Below are positions 1 to 11,729 of a stretch of 64,000 nt of DNA, piece by piece. Numbering within the stretch: the first letter of the stretch is position 1; each line of letters starts with the position of its first letter. This stretch comes from Pelagibacterales bacterium SAG-MED22 (GTDB taxonomy: Bacteria; Pseudomonadota; Alphaproteobacteria; Pelagibacterales; Pelagibacteraceae). The position numbers and the translations under genes are program-made. The DNA lies in assembly GCA_014653985.1 (NCBI GenBank), contig JACWDT010000001.1, positions 62,001-126,000 on the forward strand, given 5' to 3'. Under the pieces are notes generated by a model, which was not told the DNA's origin, did not search any database, and saw only the letters and a program-made list of their open reading frames with translations.

Positions 1-168
1 AAGTCGAAATTAATTTCACAAAAATGCAACATTTTAGTATTTGATCGTCATGGATATAAAAAAAATTCATTAAAATCAAAGACATTTAAGCAGCTTAATA
101 AAGATGTACTTAAATTTATTGAATTTAAAAAAGTCAACATTTCATCTTCTCAATTAAGAAAAATTTGA
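1..168 (+). CDS. nadD: Probable nicotinate-nucleotide adenylyltransferase, C-terminal end (partial)
   Basis: An open frame runs from the first base to a TGA and gives 55 residues ending in ISSSQLRKI. NadD proteins end in a closely similar stretch (an ISS motif followed by a short basic helix that helps bind ATP), and nadD commonly sits directly before rsfS, as here. NadD joins nicotinate mononucleotide to AMP in cytoplasmic NAD synthesis. Only the tail is visible, so the catalytic N-terminal motifs cannot be checked. The assignment rests on the end motif and the neighbour. Seventeen bases separate it from rsfS, so co-transcription is likely. Confidence 0.7.
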   Translation, partial: KSKLISQKCNILVFDRHGYKKNSLKSKTFKQLNKDVLKFIEFKKVNISSSQLRKI

Positions 169-185
169 TAGTCTAAATCTAATTA

Positions 186-536
186 ATGGATAAAATTTCA
201 GATCTTAAAAAGATTGTAATCAACACTCTCGATCTTAATAAAGCACAGGACATAATAACAATTGATTTAAAAGATAAGAGTTCAATGGCTGATTATATGA
301 TTATTGCCAGCGGCACCTCTTCAAGACATATTCAGTCATTATCAGAACAAGTTTTAGAAAAGTTAAAAAAAAATGGAGTTCCAGATTCTAAGATTGAGGG
401 TAAACAAAGTAATGAATGGAAATTAGTTGATGGTATAGATTTAATTGTTCATATTTTTCATCCTGAAAAAAGAAAATTTTATGAACTTGAAAAAATTTGG
501 TCAGAATTTATTCCGAAAGAAAAAGTTATGATATGA
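186..536 (+). CDS. rsfS: Ribosomal silencing factor RsfS (Iojap family)
   Basis: This 116-residue protein matches the RsfS/Iojap/DUF143 family over its whole length: it has the typical ADYMIIASGTSSRHIQSL segment and the later segment around residues 74-95 containing EWKLVDG and VHIF. RsfS binds ribosomal protein L14 on the large subunit and blocks subunit joining in starvation or stationary phase. It overlaps the next gene by four bases (ATGA at 533-536), which suggests translational coupling. In many Proteobacteria rlmH follows rsfS; here ctpA follows directly, so rlmH is absent from this spot. Confidence 0.95.
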   Translation: MDKISDLKKIVINTLDLNKAQDIITIDLKDKSSMADYMIIASGTSSRHIQSLSEQVLEKLKKNGVPDSKIEGKQSNEWKLVDGIDLIVHIFHPEKRKFYELEKIWSEFIPKEKVMI

Positions 537-1672
537 AATTATTTAAAACATATTTAATAATTTTTTTATCTGTTTTTTTTTTTAATAGCAGCGTAAATAC
601 AGCTGAGACTGATATTTATAAAAAAATTGATCTTTTTGGTGAAGTCCTAGAAAAAATAAATAAAGAGTACGTAGATGAGATAAATCAGTCTGAAAGTATG
701 GACTCGGCTATCAATGGTCTCCTTCAATCTCTTGATCCTTACTCCGCATATATGTCACCAAAAATTCTTGAACAGATGCAAACGGAGACAAGTGGTGAAT
801 TTGGAGGTCTAGGTATTGAAGTAAGTATGGAGGCTGGTGTAGTTAAGGTAATATCACCTATAGATGATACACCCGCTTCTAAGGCAGGACTAAAAGCTGG
901 TGACTACATTGTAAAAATAAATAACATTCAAGTACAAGGTAAATCCTTAGCAGAAGCTGTAGATTTGATGAGAGGGCCGGTTGGTTCTGGAATAAAACTA
1001 ACTGTGAGGAGAAGAGGAGAAAAAAAAGCACTAACATTTAATATTGTTAGAGAAATAATAGAAATTCAATCAGTCAAATCTGAAATTTTAGAAAATAATA
1101 TAGGATATATAAGACTTACATCATTTAATGAAAATAGTAGCGATCAAATTGAAAAACAGGTTAAAAAATTAAAAAAAAATGAAAGTGTAAATGCATTTAT
1201 TTTAGATCTAAGGAATAATCCAGGAGGACTATTATCTCAAGCTATAACAATCTCAGATTTTTTTTTAGATAATGGTGAAATAGTATCTACAAAAAGTAGG
1301 AAAAAATCAGAAAATAGAAAATGGTTTGCTAAAAAAGGAGATATTACAGATGGAAAAACATTGTTGGTATTGATTAATTACGGTTCAGCCTCTGCATCTG
1401 AAATAGTAGCTGGTGCACTTAAGGACCATAAAAGAGCAATAATTGTTGGAGAAAACAGTTATGGAAAAGGATCTGTACAATCTATCATTCCACTTAAAAA
1501 TAAAGGTGCTATACGATTAACTGTTGCAAAATATTATCTGCCGTCTGGAAAGTCTATTTCTGAGGTCGGTGTCAGGCCTGATATTGAAATCAATGAAGAT
1601 GGAGATGATTTTAAGATAAAGAGTGACACAGACAATCAACTAAGTTACGCCATTAAGTTACTCAACGGATAA
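533..1672 (+). CDS. ctpA: Carboxy-terminal processing protease CtpA (S41 family)
   Basis: A periplasmic serine protease of family S41 that trims or degrades proteins from their C-terminus. I chose the ATG at 533, overlapping the rsfS stop, because it puts a clean signal peptide (MKLFKTYLIIFLSVFFF) at the N-terminus; an upstream in-frame start at 497 would add 12 residues inside rsfS. The 379-residue product has a PDZ domain at about residues 85-163 and the catalytic Ser-Lys dyad: Ser about 287 in YGSASASE and Lys about 312 in SYGKGSV. The DLRNNPGG motif of the family is present. It lies in an operon with rsfS and rppH. Confidence 0.93.
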   Translation: MKLFKTYLIIFLSVFFFNSSVNTAETDIYKKIDLFGEVLEKINKEYVDEINQSESMDSAINGLLQSLDPYSAYMSPKILEQMQTETSGEFGGLGIEVSMEAGVVKVISPIDDTPASKAGLKAGDYIVKINNIQVQGKSLAEAVDLMRGPVGSGIKLTVRRRGEKKALTFNIVREIIEIQSVKSEILENNIGYIRLTSFNENSSDQIEKQVKKLKKNESVNAFILDLRNNPGGLLSQAITISDFFLDNGEIVSTKSRKKSENRKWFAKKGDITDGKTLLVLINYGSASASEIVAGALKDHKRAIIVGENSYGKGSVQSIIPLKNKGAIRLTVAKYYLPSGKSISEVGVRPDIEINEDGDDFKIKSDTDNQLSYAIKLLNG

Positions 1673-1673
1673 C

Positions 1674-2147
1674 ATGGATAAGAAATATAGTAGCTTACCA
1701 CTAAGAAGTGGTGTGGGAATTGTAGTTTTAAATGAAGAAAACAAAGTATTCGTAGCTAAGAGAATTGATAATCCAAAAGATTTTTGGCAGATGCCTCAGG
1801 GAGGAGTTGACTCTGGTGAAGATTTTTTAAAGGCTGCTTATAGAGAGCTAGAGGAGGAAACTAGTATCAAAAGTGTTAAACTTATCAAAGAGTTAGATGG
1901 TATGATAACTTATGAACTTCCAGAACGTCTACTAGGTATTATTTGGAAGGGTAAATATAGAGGGCAGAAACAAAAGTGGTTTTTAATGAGATTTACTGGT
2001 GAGGACAAGGAAATTAATATTAACACATATCATCCAGAGTTTTTAGATTGGAAATGGATAGAGCTAGATCAACTAACTAAAGTGGTAGTAGATTTTAAAT
2101 TGCATGTTTACAAAGAAGTACAAAAAAAAGTTGAAAAATTAATCTAA
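1674..2147 (+). CDS. rppH: RNA pyrophosphohydrolase (Nudix)
   Basis: A 157-residue Nudix hydrolase of the RppH/YgdP type, which removes pyrophosphate from the 5' end of triphosphorylated transcripts and starts their decay. The N-terminus (YSSLPLRSGVGIVVLN) and the WQMPQGGVDSGE segment are typical of RppH, as is the length. The Nudix box is present (GGVDSGED then RELEEE), but the usual glycine near its end is serine (EETSI). The gene starts one base after the ctpA stop. Its last four bases overlap the end of the convergent atpC gene, leaving no room for a dedicated terminator. Confidence 0.93.
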   Translation: MDKKYSSLPLRSGVGIVVLNEENKVFVAKRIDNPKDFWQMPQGGVDSGEDFLKAAYRELEEETSIKSVKLIKELDGMITYELPERLLGIIWKGKYRGQKQKWFLMRFTGEDKEININTYHPEFLDWKWIELDQLTKVVVDFKLHVYKEVQKKVEKLI

Positions 2148-2535
2148 TTGAGCGTTTTTAAAACTTCAATTTTTTGATCAATTAAATACCTAGACTGGTC
2201 ACTTATTTCTTCCTTACCAGACTCTTCCTCAGCTTGTTTCAATAAATCTTGTTGTTTGGATTTATCCATATCAGCAATATTAAATATTGAGCTAGTTAGA
2301 ATTGAAAGATTATTATTTTTAAATTCAACAATGCCATCTTCAATATAATAACTTTCATTACCTGATTTTGATAAAATTTTAATAATTCCAGGCTTTAAAA
2401 AAGAAATAATTGAAATATGATCTTTTAATATTCCCATTTCTCCTTCATAGGCAGGTACAACAACTTCGGAAACGTCATCTTTTACTAAAAAAGATTTTTC
2501 TGGATTTACAATTTCAATTTTAAATTCTTCGCTCA

Positions 2536-2536
<1 letters not shown>
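2144..2536 (-). CDS. atpC: ATP synthase F1 subunit epsilon
   Basis: The 130-residue epsilon subunit of F1-ATPase, part of the rotor foot with gamma. The N-terminal beta-sandwich domain is clear (KIEIVNPEKSFL, then a VPAYEGEMGILKDH segment). The C-terminal helical part that can inhibit ATP hydrolysis is short, as is usual in Alphaproteobacteria. The ATG overlaps the atpD stop (TAATG). It is the last gene of the atpHAGDC group and ends convergently with rppH. Confidence 0.95.
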
Positions 2537-4832
<2,296 letters not shown>

Positions 4833-4838
4833 ATTTTA

Positions 4839-6374
4839 TTAGGATTTAAAGTTTTGTTTAAGTTGTGTGATTACTTCTACCAATAGTTTTTCTTTGTCTT
4901 CTTCAAGTTTTCCAGAACTTTGGATAGAGTCAATTATTTCAGGCTTATCAGATTTACATTTTTCAATTATTTTTGTTTCAAACTCTGCAATATCTTTTAA
5001 ATCGATATCATCCAAATAACCTTTAACTCCACAAAAAACAGATATTACTTGCTCTGCAACTGTCATTGGTGAATATTGTTTTTGCTTTAAAAGTTCAGTC
5101 AACTTTGAACCTCGGTTAAGGAGCTGCTGTGTTGAAGCATCTAAATCTGATCCAAATTGAGCAAAAGCTGCCATTTCTCTGTACTGAGCTAACTCAAGTT
5201 TCATGGAGCCTGATACTTTTTTCATGGCTTTTGTTTGAGCTGAAGATCCAACCCTCGATACAGACAATCCAACATTAATTGCTGGTCTAATACCTTGGTT
5301 AAAAAGCTCTGTTTCTAAAAATATTTGGCCATCTGTAATTGAAATAACATTTGTTGGAATAAATGCAGAAACATCACCTCCTTGTGTTTCAATTATTGGA
5401 AGTGCAGTTAATGAACCTCCACCATGTTCATCACTAAGTTTTGCAGCTCTTTCTAATAATCTACTGTGCAGATAAAACACATCTCCTGGGTAAGCTTCCC
5501 TTCCTGGAGGTCTTCTTAAAAGAAGAGACATTTGTCTATATGCAACAGCTTGTTTCGATAGATCATCATAAATAATTAATGCGTGCATTCCATTATCCCT
5601 AAAATATTCACCCATTGCGCAACCTGTATAAGGAGCTAAAAATTGTAATGGCGCTGAGTCTGATGCTGTAGCAGCAACAATAGTTGTGTATTCCATTGCT
5701 CCAGCTTCTTCTAAAGTTTTTTGAATTTGTCTTACTGTTGATCTTTTTTGACCTACTGCAACATAGATACAGTATAATTTTTGTTTCTCATCACCTGACT
5801 CATTAATTTTTTTCTGATTTATAATTGCATCAACAGCAACAGCAGTTTTACCTGTCTGTCTATCTCCAATAATTAATTCTCTTTGACCTCTTCCAATTGG
5901 CACTAAACTATCAATTGATTTTAAGCCAGTTTGCATTGGTTCACTAACTGATTGTCTCGGAATAATACCAGGGGCTTTAACTTCTACCCTTGTTTTTTTA
6001 ACACTTTTATCAAGCGCTCCTTTTCCATCAATTGGATTTCCAAGACCATCAACCACTCTACCTAAAAGCTCTTTTCCTACTGGTGTATCAACAATATTTC
6101 CAGTTCTTTTAACAACATCACCTTCTTTAATATTTCTGTCGTCACCAAAAATTACAACACCAACATTTTCACTTTCCAAGTTGAGAGCCATACCTTTTGA
6201 ACCATCAGCAAACTCAACCATCTCACCGGCCTGAACATTATCTAAGCCATAAATTCTAGCAATACCATCTCCAACGGATAATACCTGGCCAACTTCAGTA
6301 ACCTCTGTCTTTTCACCAAAATTTTTAATTTGTTCTTTTAATATTTTTGTAACTTCTGAAGGATTGATTTCCAT
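4839..6374 (-). CDS. atpA: ATP synthase F1 subunit alpha
   Basis: The non-catalytic nucleotide-binding alpha subunit (511 residues). The P-loop [13 protein letters not shown] lies near residue 170; the [20 protein letters not shown] and [13 protein letters not shown] segments are hallmarks of AtpA. The ATG immediately follows the atpH stop. Fo genes are not in this window, as is usual in Alphaproteobacteria, where F1 and Fo genes form separate clusters. Confidence 0.99.
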   Translation of the reverse strand: MEINPSEVTKILKEQIKNFGEKTEVTEVGQVLSVGDGIARIYGLDNVQAGEMVEFADGSKGMALNLESENVGVVIFGDDRNIKEGDVVKRTGNIVDTPVGKELLGRVVDGLGNPIDGKGALDKSVKKTRVEVKAPGIIPRQSVSEPMQTGLKSIDSLVPIGRGQRELIIGDRQTGKTAVAVDAIINQKKINESGDEKQKLYCIYVAVGQKRSTVRQIQKTLEEAGAMEYTTIVAATASDSAPLQFLAPYTGCAMGEYFRDNGMHALIIYDDLSKQAVAYRQMSLLLRRPPGREAYPGDVFYLHSRLLERAAKLSDEHGGGSLTALPIIETQGGDVSAFIPTNVISITDGQIFLETELFNQGIRPAINVGLSVSRVGSSAQTKAMKKVSGSMKLELAQYREMAAFAQFGSDLDASTQQLLNRGSKLTELLKQKQYSPMTVAEQVISVFCGVKGYLDDIDLKDIAEFETKIIEKCKSDKPEIIDSIQSSGKLEEDKEKLLVEVITQLKQNFKS

Positions 6375-6932
6375 TTATGCCTCTATCATTCTGTTTTCAA
6401 TTTGTTGTAATTTATTTTTAATTGAGGTGTCAACCATAGTACTTCCTACTTGAAGTACTAAACCTCCTATTAAACTTTTATCATATTTGTAGTTTAATTT
6501 TATTTTTGAGCTAAAATTTTTAGTTAGCTCCTCTGTAATTTTAGTTATTTCATCATTAGATAATTCTTTTGCTGATTTTAATTCTGCCTTAAGTTCACCT
6601 CTTTTTTTTGAACATATCTCAACAAAACTTTTAAGAATTCTCTCTAAAAAAAAGAACCTTCTTTTTTGAATTAAAAAATTTAAAAAATTTTTAAATAAAG
6701 TTTCAAATTTATAATTTTCTGAAATTGAATTTGTAATCTTTAATAAATCATCCTGTTTTGTTGTTGGATCTTTAATTAAATTTTTAAAGTCATCACTTGT
6801 GTTTATCAATTCTAAGACAGATGAACACTGTTCCTCAATTTGAGTCAAAAGATTGCTTTCGTTGGATAGCTCATAAAGTGCAAGCGAATATCTTTCGGCT
6901 GAAGTTATTGAAAATCCCTTGTCTTTGCTCAA
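6375..6932 (-). CDS. atpH: ATP synthase F1 subunit delta
   Basis: The delta subunit (185 residues) that ties the F1 head to the peripheral stalk. The N-terminal six-helix domain and the C-terminal GGLVLQVGSTMVDTSIKNKL signature fit the OSCP/delta family. The start codon is TTG (6930-6932), supported by GAGG seven bases upstream and by alignment of the N-terminus (SITSAERYSLALYEL). It is the first gene of atpHAGDC, so a promoter is expected in the 108 bases upstream. Confidence 0.94.
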   Translation of the reverse strand: MSKDKGFSITSAERYSLALYELSNESNLLTQIEEQCSSVLELINTSDDFKNLIKDPTTKQDDLLKITNSISENYKFETLFKNFLNFLIQKRRFFFLERILKSFVEICSKKRGELKAELKSAKELSNDEITKITEELTKNFSSKIKLNYKYDKSLIGGLVLQVGSTMVDTSIKNKLQQIENRMIEA

Positions 6933-7040
6933 CTTTGTTCCTCTATAATGTTGAAGATTAAATTAAAATCAGGCTTTAATTAGCATATGACCTTTATGTC
7001 TTCAAGTAACCGATTTGATAAAAAGGCGTTTTTTTACTCA
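6933..7040 (-). promoter_or_regulatory. Spacer between priA and atpH, expected atp operon promoter region
   Basis: This 108-base AT-rich gap lies between the end of priA and the TTG start of atpH. It must carry any atp operon promoter and any priA terminator. I see the atpH ribosome binding site (GAGG) next to the start, and no convincing hairpin-plus-T-run terminator and no strong pair of promoter hexamers. The promoter is inferred from position only. Confidence 0.35.
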
Positions 7041-8996
7041 TTAATTGAAGTTTATAGGGTCAACATCAACTGAAAGTTTTATTCCAGACGCAAACTTATA
7101 ATTTGGTATAATTTTTGCGATTGAGTTTTGTACTTTCATTGATTTAATTCCTCTTATTAACAATCTAACTCTAAATTTTCTCTTCAATCTAAATATGGGT
7201 GCATTTACTGGGCCCAATACTTTTCCTTCAATTTTAGTTTCTATAAAATTTTTAAATCCTAAAGCCTCTGTTTCTAATTTATGCTCATTTTCACCTGTAA
7301 GAATTAGTGAGATAAATCTTTGAAAAGGTGGAAGTTTATTTTTTTTTCTAATCTCTAACTCTCTTTCTAAAAAAATATCAGGATTTTTATTAGTAATATC
7401 ATCAATCACTTTTGTATCATGATTATAAGTTTGAAAATAAACCGTAGCTGGTTTCCCAGTTCTTCCCGCTCTTCCTGAAAGTTGGTGATAAAGTTGTAAA
7501 TTCTTTTCAGCTCCTCTCAAATCATGTCCTTGAGATGAAAGATCGATGTCGACAACTACAATACAATTTAAACTTGGAAAATGAAATCCTTTTGAAATTA
7601 ATTGAGTTCCAACTAAAATATTAGTTTCATTCTTAATAATTTTATCCAACTTATCCATTGAGTCTTTTTTATTCATTGTATCACTTGAAAAGATTTCAAT
7701 TTTCTTATCTGGAAATTTTCTTTTTACTTCGTCTGATATTCTTTCAACACCAGGACCACTAAAAATAAATTCACAATTTCCTTCTTTTGGACAGTCTCTT
7801 TTCAAATGAGATTTATATCCACAGTAATGACAAAGCAAATTACCTTTATTTTTATGATAGACTAAATTGATACTACAGTTTGGACATGAAAAACTTGTGT
7901 AACATTTATTGCATAATACATGTGGTGAAAACCCACGTCTGTTTAAAAAAAATAAAACTTGATCCTTTTTTTCTAAATGAGAATTTACCTTTTTAATAAT
8001 TTCATTTGATAACCACGATTGTTTTTCCAACTTAGAATTATTTAAATTTATAATTTCATAATTAGGGAGAGAAGCATTTTGATATCTCTGGTTTAATCTA
8101 GATAAACCATATTTTCCTTTTTTTATATTTTCATATGTTTCAACAGATGGAACTGCAGTTATAAGATTTATTGGAATATTTTCAAATGATGCTCTGGCTA
8201 TTGCCATGTCTCTCGCGTTGTAGGTTATCCCCTCATCTTGCTTAAATGATTGATCGTGTTCTTCATCAACAATAATTATTCCAAGTTTTTTAAATGGTAA
8301 AAATAAAGACGATCTTGCTCCAATTATAACTTGAATTTTTCCATTAGAAATTCCATTCCATATTATTTCTTTTTTCTTTTTTGATATTCCCGAATGCCAG
8401 ACAGCTGGATTAAAACCAAAATATTCAACAAATTTTTGCTCAAATTGGCCCGTTAGTCCTATCTCTGGTAATAATATTAAGCCTTGAAAGCCCTTCTTTA
8501 TTATTGATTTTAATGCCTCAAAATAAACAAAAGTTTTTCCAGAGCCAGTTGTTCCTTGTAATACGTGTACTCTAAATTTATTGTTTAAAATGACCATTTC
8601 CTTTAGAGATCTCTTTTGGTCCTCAGAGAGTTTTATTGAATTATTTTTTATATTGCTTTCAAAAACTTGAAAATTATTTTTTATATTGTCTTCAATTGCA
8701 TTGTTGCTCAATAGCATCAATTTTAAAGCCATACCCTTTGGAATAATATTGTATTCTGAAAACCAATTTAAAAAGTTTATGGTTGTTTTTTTTAGTGGTT
8801 TAACTTTTAATTTCTTAAAAACTTTTTTTAATTTAAATTTTTTCTGTTCATTTTCTTCTAATTTATCCCATACCACTCCAGTAAGTTTATTTTTACCAAA
8901 GGGTACTGACACATATTCACCAATTTTTAAATCTAAATTACTTTCATATGTGAATGGATAATTAAATATATTTGGTAACAGAATCGGATATTTCAT
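7041..8996 (-). CDS. priA: Primosomal protein N' (replication restart helicase PriA)
   Basis: PriA rebuilds replication forks after collapse by loading the replisome away from the origin. This 651-residue copy has Walker A GTTGSGKT at 148-155, the DEEH box at 244-247, and a zinc-binding region with eight cysteines at 362, 365, 371, 374, 389, 392, 402 and 408. The C-terminal helicase part includes the GTQLISKGFHFP and QLSGRAGRTGKP motifs. Helicase motif III reads TAVPS (280-284) where many PriA proteins have a SATPS-like form. It lies alone between lpdA and the atp operon. Confidence 0.96.
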   Translation of the reverse strand: MKYPILLPNIFNYPFTYESNLDLKIGEYVSVPFGKNKLTGVVWDKLEENEQKKFKLKKVFKKLKVKPLKKTTINFLNWFSEYNIIPKGMALKLMLLSNNAIEDNIKNNFQVFESNIKNNSIKLSEDQKRSLKEMVILNNKFRVHVLQGTTGSGKTFVYFEALKSIIKKGFQGLILLPEIGLTGQFEQKFVEYFGFNPAVWHSGISKKKKEIIWNGISNGKIQVIIGARSSLFLPFKKLGIIIVDEEHDQSFKQDEGITYNARDMAIARASFENIPINLITAVPSVETYENIKKGKYGLSRLNQRYQNASLPNYEIINLNNSKLEKQSWLSNEIIKKVNSHLEKKDQVLFFLNRRGFSPHVLCNKCYTSFSCPNCSINLVYHKNKGNLLCHYCGYKSHLKRDCPKEGNCEFIFSGPGVERISDEVKRKFPDKKIEIFSSDTMNKKDSMDKLDKIIKNETNILVGTQLISKGFHFPSLNCIVVVDIDLSSQGHDLRGAEKNLQLYHQLSGRAGRTGKPATVYFQTYNHDTKVIDDITNKNPDIFLERELEIRKKNKLPPFQRFISLILTGENEHKLETEALGFKNFIETKIEGKVLGPVNAPIFRLKRKFRVRLLIRGIKSMKVQNSIAKIIPNYKFASGIKLSVDVDPINFN

Positions 8997-9017
8997 ATTT
9001 TATAATATGAAAAAAAA

Positions 9018-10418
9018 TTAAGAGTGTATTGCTCTTTTATCTACTGATAAAGCTGCCTCTTTTACTGCCTCTGAAAAAGTTGGGTGAGCATGACATGTAC
9101 GTGCTATATCCTCTGAACTAGCTCCAAATTCCATGGCAACGCCAATTTCAGCAATCAACTCACCAGCATGAGGACCTATTATATGAGCACCCAACACTTT
9201 ATCTGTTTTTTCATCAGCTAAAATCTTCACAAATCCTTCTGCATCATCAATAGCTTTAGCTCTTGAATTAGCCATAAATGAAAATTTTCCAACTTTATAT
9301 TTCATTTTAGAATCTTTTAATTGTTCCTCAGTTTTACCAATCGCTGCAACTTCTGGTGTGGTATATACAACACCTGGAATAGTATCATAATTGACATGCC
9401 CTGATTGTCCTGCAATGTTTTCAGCAACAGCAATACCTTCATCTTCAGCTTTATGAGCAAGCATGGGTCCTGATATTACATCACCAATTGCATATATATT
9501 CTCTAAATTTGTTTTAAATGATTTATCAGTTTTAATTCTTTTTCTATCGTCCAGTTCAACTCCAACAGTTTCTAAATTTAAGCCCTCAGTATTTGCCTTC
9601 CTACCAACAGAAATTAAAACTACATCACAATCTAAATCATTTTTATTTCCTTCTTTATCTACAGTGGATACTGTTGCTCCAGATTTATTTTTTTTAATTT
9701 TTTCAACTTTATTTTGCATATTAAACTTTATGCCTTGTTTCTTTAGAATTTTCATAAATTCTGAGGATATTTCTTTATCCATACCTGGTGTGATGTGATC
9801 TAAAAACTCTACCACCTGTACTTCAGAACCCAGTCTTGACCAAACCGATCCCATTTCTAATCCAATATAACCGCCGCCTACAACAACCATTTTATTTGGA
9901 ACTTTTTCAAGCTTTAATGCACCAGTCGAAGAAACTATTTTTTGCTCATCAATTTCAATTCCTGGTAATGAAGTAGCTACAGATCCTGTTGCTATTATAG
10001 TTTTTTCAGATTGTATAATAGTCTCTTTATTTTCATTATCTTTAATTGAAATTTCGTTTTGAGATTTGAAACTACCATAACCTTTGAAATAAGTTACTTT
10101 GTTTTTCTTAAATAAAAATTCAACCCCTTTTGTAAGAACAGTTACAGCTTTATCTTTACTTTTCATCATTTTATCAAGGTTTAGCTTAACATCTCCTACT
10201 TCTATTCCTTTGTTAGCCAATCCCTTAACTTTATGAAATTCCTCAGATAAATTTAACAAACTCTTTGATGGTATACAGCCAACATTTAAGCAGGTGCCTC
10301 CTAAAGAACCTCTAGATTCTATACATGCTGTTTTCAATCCTAATTGAGAAAGTCTAATCGCACAAACATATCCACCAGGTCCACCACCAATTACTACTGC
10401 TTGAAATTTTTCTGACAT
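9018..10418 (-). CDS. lpdA: Dihydrolipoyl dehydrogenase (E3)
   Basis: The FAD enzyme (466 residues) that reoxidises dihydrolipoamide with NAD+ for 2-oxoacid dehydrogenase complexes. It has the N-terminal FAD motif GGGPGGYVCA, the redox disulfide in GGTCLNVGCIPSK near residue 40, the NAD motif GGGYIGLEMG, and the C-terminal HAHPTFSEAVKEA with the active-site His. It follows sucB by one base, so it is probably the E3 of the 2-oxoglutarate complex. Confidence 0.97.
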   Translation of the reverse strand: MSEKFQAVVIGGGPGGYVCAIRLSQLGLKTACIESRGSLGGTCLNVGCIPSKSLLNLSEEFHKVKGLANKGIEVGDVKLNLDKMMKSKDKAVTVLTKGVEFLFKKNKVTYFKGYGSFKSQNEISIKDNENKETIIQSEKTIIATGSVATSLPGIEIDEQKIVSSTGALKLEKVPNKMVVVGGGYIGLEMGSVWSRLGSEVQVVEFLDHITPGMDKEISSEFMKILKKQGIKFNMQNKVEKIKKNKSGATVSTVDKEGNKNDLDCDVVLISVGRKANTEGLNLETVGVELDDRKRIKTDKSFKTNLENIYAIGDVISGPMLAHKAEDEGIAVAENIAGQSGHVNYDTIPGVVYTTPEVAAIGKTEEQLKDSKMKYKVGKFSFMANSRAKAIDDAEGFVKILADEKTDKVLGAHIIGPHAGELIAEIGVAMEFGASSEDIARTCHAHPTFSEAVKEAALSVDKRAIHS

Positions 10419-11723
10419 CTAAATATCCAAAAACAACCTTCTCGGGTCCTCTAAATTTTCCTTTATCATTTTAAGAAATGACACTGACTCTTTACCATCA
10501 ATAATTCTATGATCATACGACAATGCTAAATACATTATTGGTCTTATTTTAATTTCTCCATCAACAACGGCAGGTCTTTCAACAATATTATGCATTCCTA
10601 GTACCCCAGATTGTGGAAGGTTTAATATAGGTGTTGAAAGCATAGACCCATAAACTCCACCATTACTTATTGTGAATGTTCCTCCTTGAAGATCCTCAAT
10701 TGCCAATTTTCCATCCTTCGCTTTTTCAGAAATTTCTTTAATATTTTTTTCAATATCTGCAAAAGATAACTCATCTGCATTTCTTAAAACTGGTACTACT
10801 AAACCTTTATCAGTTCCAACTGCAAAACTAATATTATAATAATTTTTGTAAATTATTTCATCCCCATCAATTTCTGCATTTACTGCTGGAAAATTCTTTA
10901 AAGCAACAACACATGCTTTTACAAAAAATGACATAAAGCCAAGTTTAATATTATATCTAGATTGAAAATCTTCCTGATTTTCTTTTCTCATTTGCATAAT
11001 ATTTGTCATGTCAACTTCGTTGAATGTTGTTAGTAAGGCTGCATTTTCTTGAGCTTGCTTTAATCTTTTAGCAATAGTTTGTCTTAGTCTGGTCATCTTG
11101 ATTCTTTCTTCTTGACCATATTGAATTTTTCTCTCTGAAGGTTTTGGATTTGCTCCCATCATACTTATCAAGTCACCTTTGAGAACTCGCCCATCTTTTC
11201 CAGAACCTTGAACAGAAGCTAGGTCTATTTTGTTTTCAGCGACAATTTTACGAACAGCTGGTGACAGTGTTTGGCTCTGAGTATTGTTAATTATTGGTGC
11301 TGGATCGACAACTTCATCAGATAATACCAAAGGTTTTTCACTTTGCTCCTCTACTTTCAAAGTCTCCTCAAAAACTTTAGGCTCTTTTTTAATTGGGTCT
11401 AATTTAATCACGTTATTTTCACTAGGTTTAATCTCTTGTTTTTTAACCTCCTCATTCTTTGTAGGAGTGGGTTTGGCACCACTGCCTTTTTCAGAAACAG
11501 AACCCAGTAAAGCTCCCACTTCCACTACTGACCCGTCTTTAGAATTTATTTCAGTTAATACTCCTTTAATTGGAGAAGGAACTTCTAAATTTACTTTATC
11601 AGTTTCAAGTTCAACTATTGGTTCGTCCGCATCAACAGAATCTCCCGTATTTTTTAACCATTTAGCCACTGTTGCTTCAGTTATACTCTCACCAAGTGCA
11701 GGAACTACAATTTTTTCACTCAT
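10419..11723 (-). CDS. sucB: 2-oxoglutarate dehydrogenase E2, dihydrolipoyl succinyltransferase
   Basis: Transfers the succinyl group from the E1 thiamine adduct to CoA. The 434-residue protein has an N-terminal lipoyl domain with the lipoylated Lys in ETDKVNLEV near residue 43. A flexible Lys/Pro/Glu-rich linker and a small E3-binding domain ([14 protein letters not shown]) follow. The catalytic domain ends in [11 protein letters not shown] with the active His and Asp. It sits between sucA and lpdA in the usual order. Confidence 0.97.
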   Translation of the reverse strand: MSEKIVVPALGESITEATVAKWLKNTGDSVDADEPIVELETDKVNLEVPSPIKGVLTEINSKDGSVVEVGALLGSVSEKGSGAKPTPTKNEEVKKQEIKPSENNVIKLDPIKKEPKVFEETLKVEEQSEKPLVLSDEVVDPAPIINNTQSQTLSPAVRKIVAENKIDLASVQGSGKDGRVLKGDLISMMGANPKPSERKIQYGQEERIKMTRLRQTIAKRLKQAQENAALLTTFNEVDMTNIMQMRKENQEDFQSRYNIKLGFMSFFVKACVVALKNFPAVNAEIDGDEIIYKNYYNISFAVGTDKGLVVPVLRNADELSFADIEKNIKEISEKAKDGKLAIEDLQGGTFTISNGGVYGSMLSTPILNLPQSGVLGMHNIVERPAVVDGEIKIRPIMYLALSYDHRIIDGKESVSFLKMIKENLEDPRRLFLDI

Positions 11724-11729
11724 TACAAT

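Noticed and set aside
8686-8961. A 91-codon plus-strand frame opposite priA
   Set aside because: It is antisense to the N-terminal part of priA and has no independent support.
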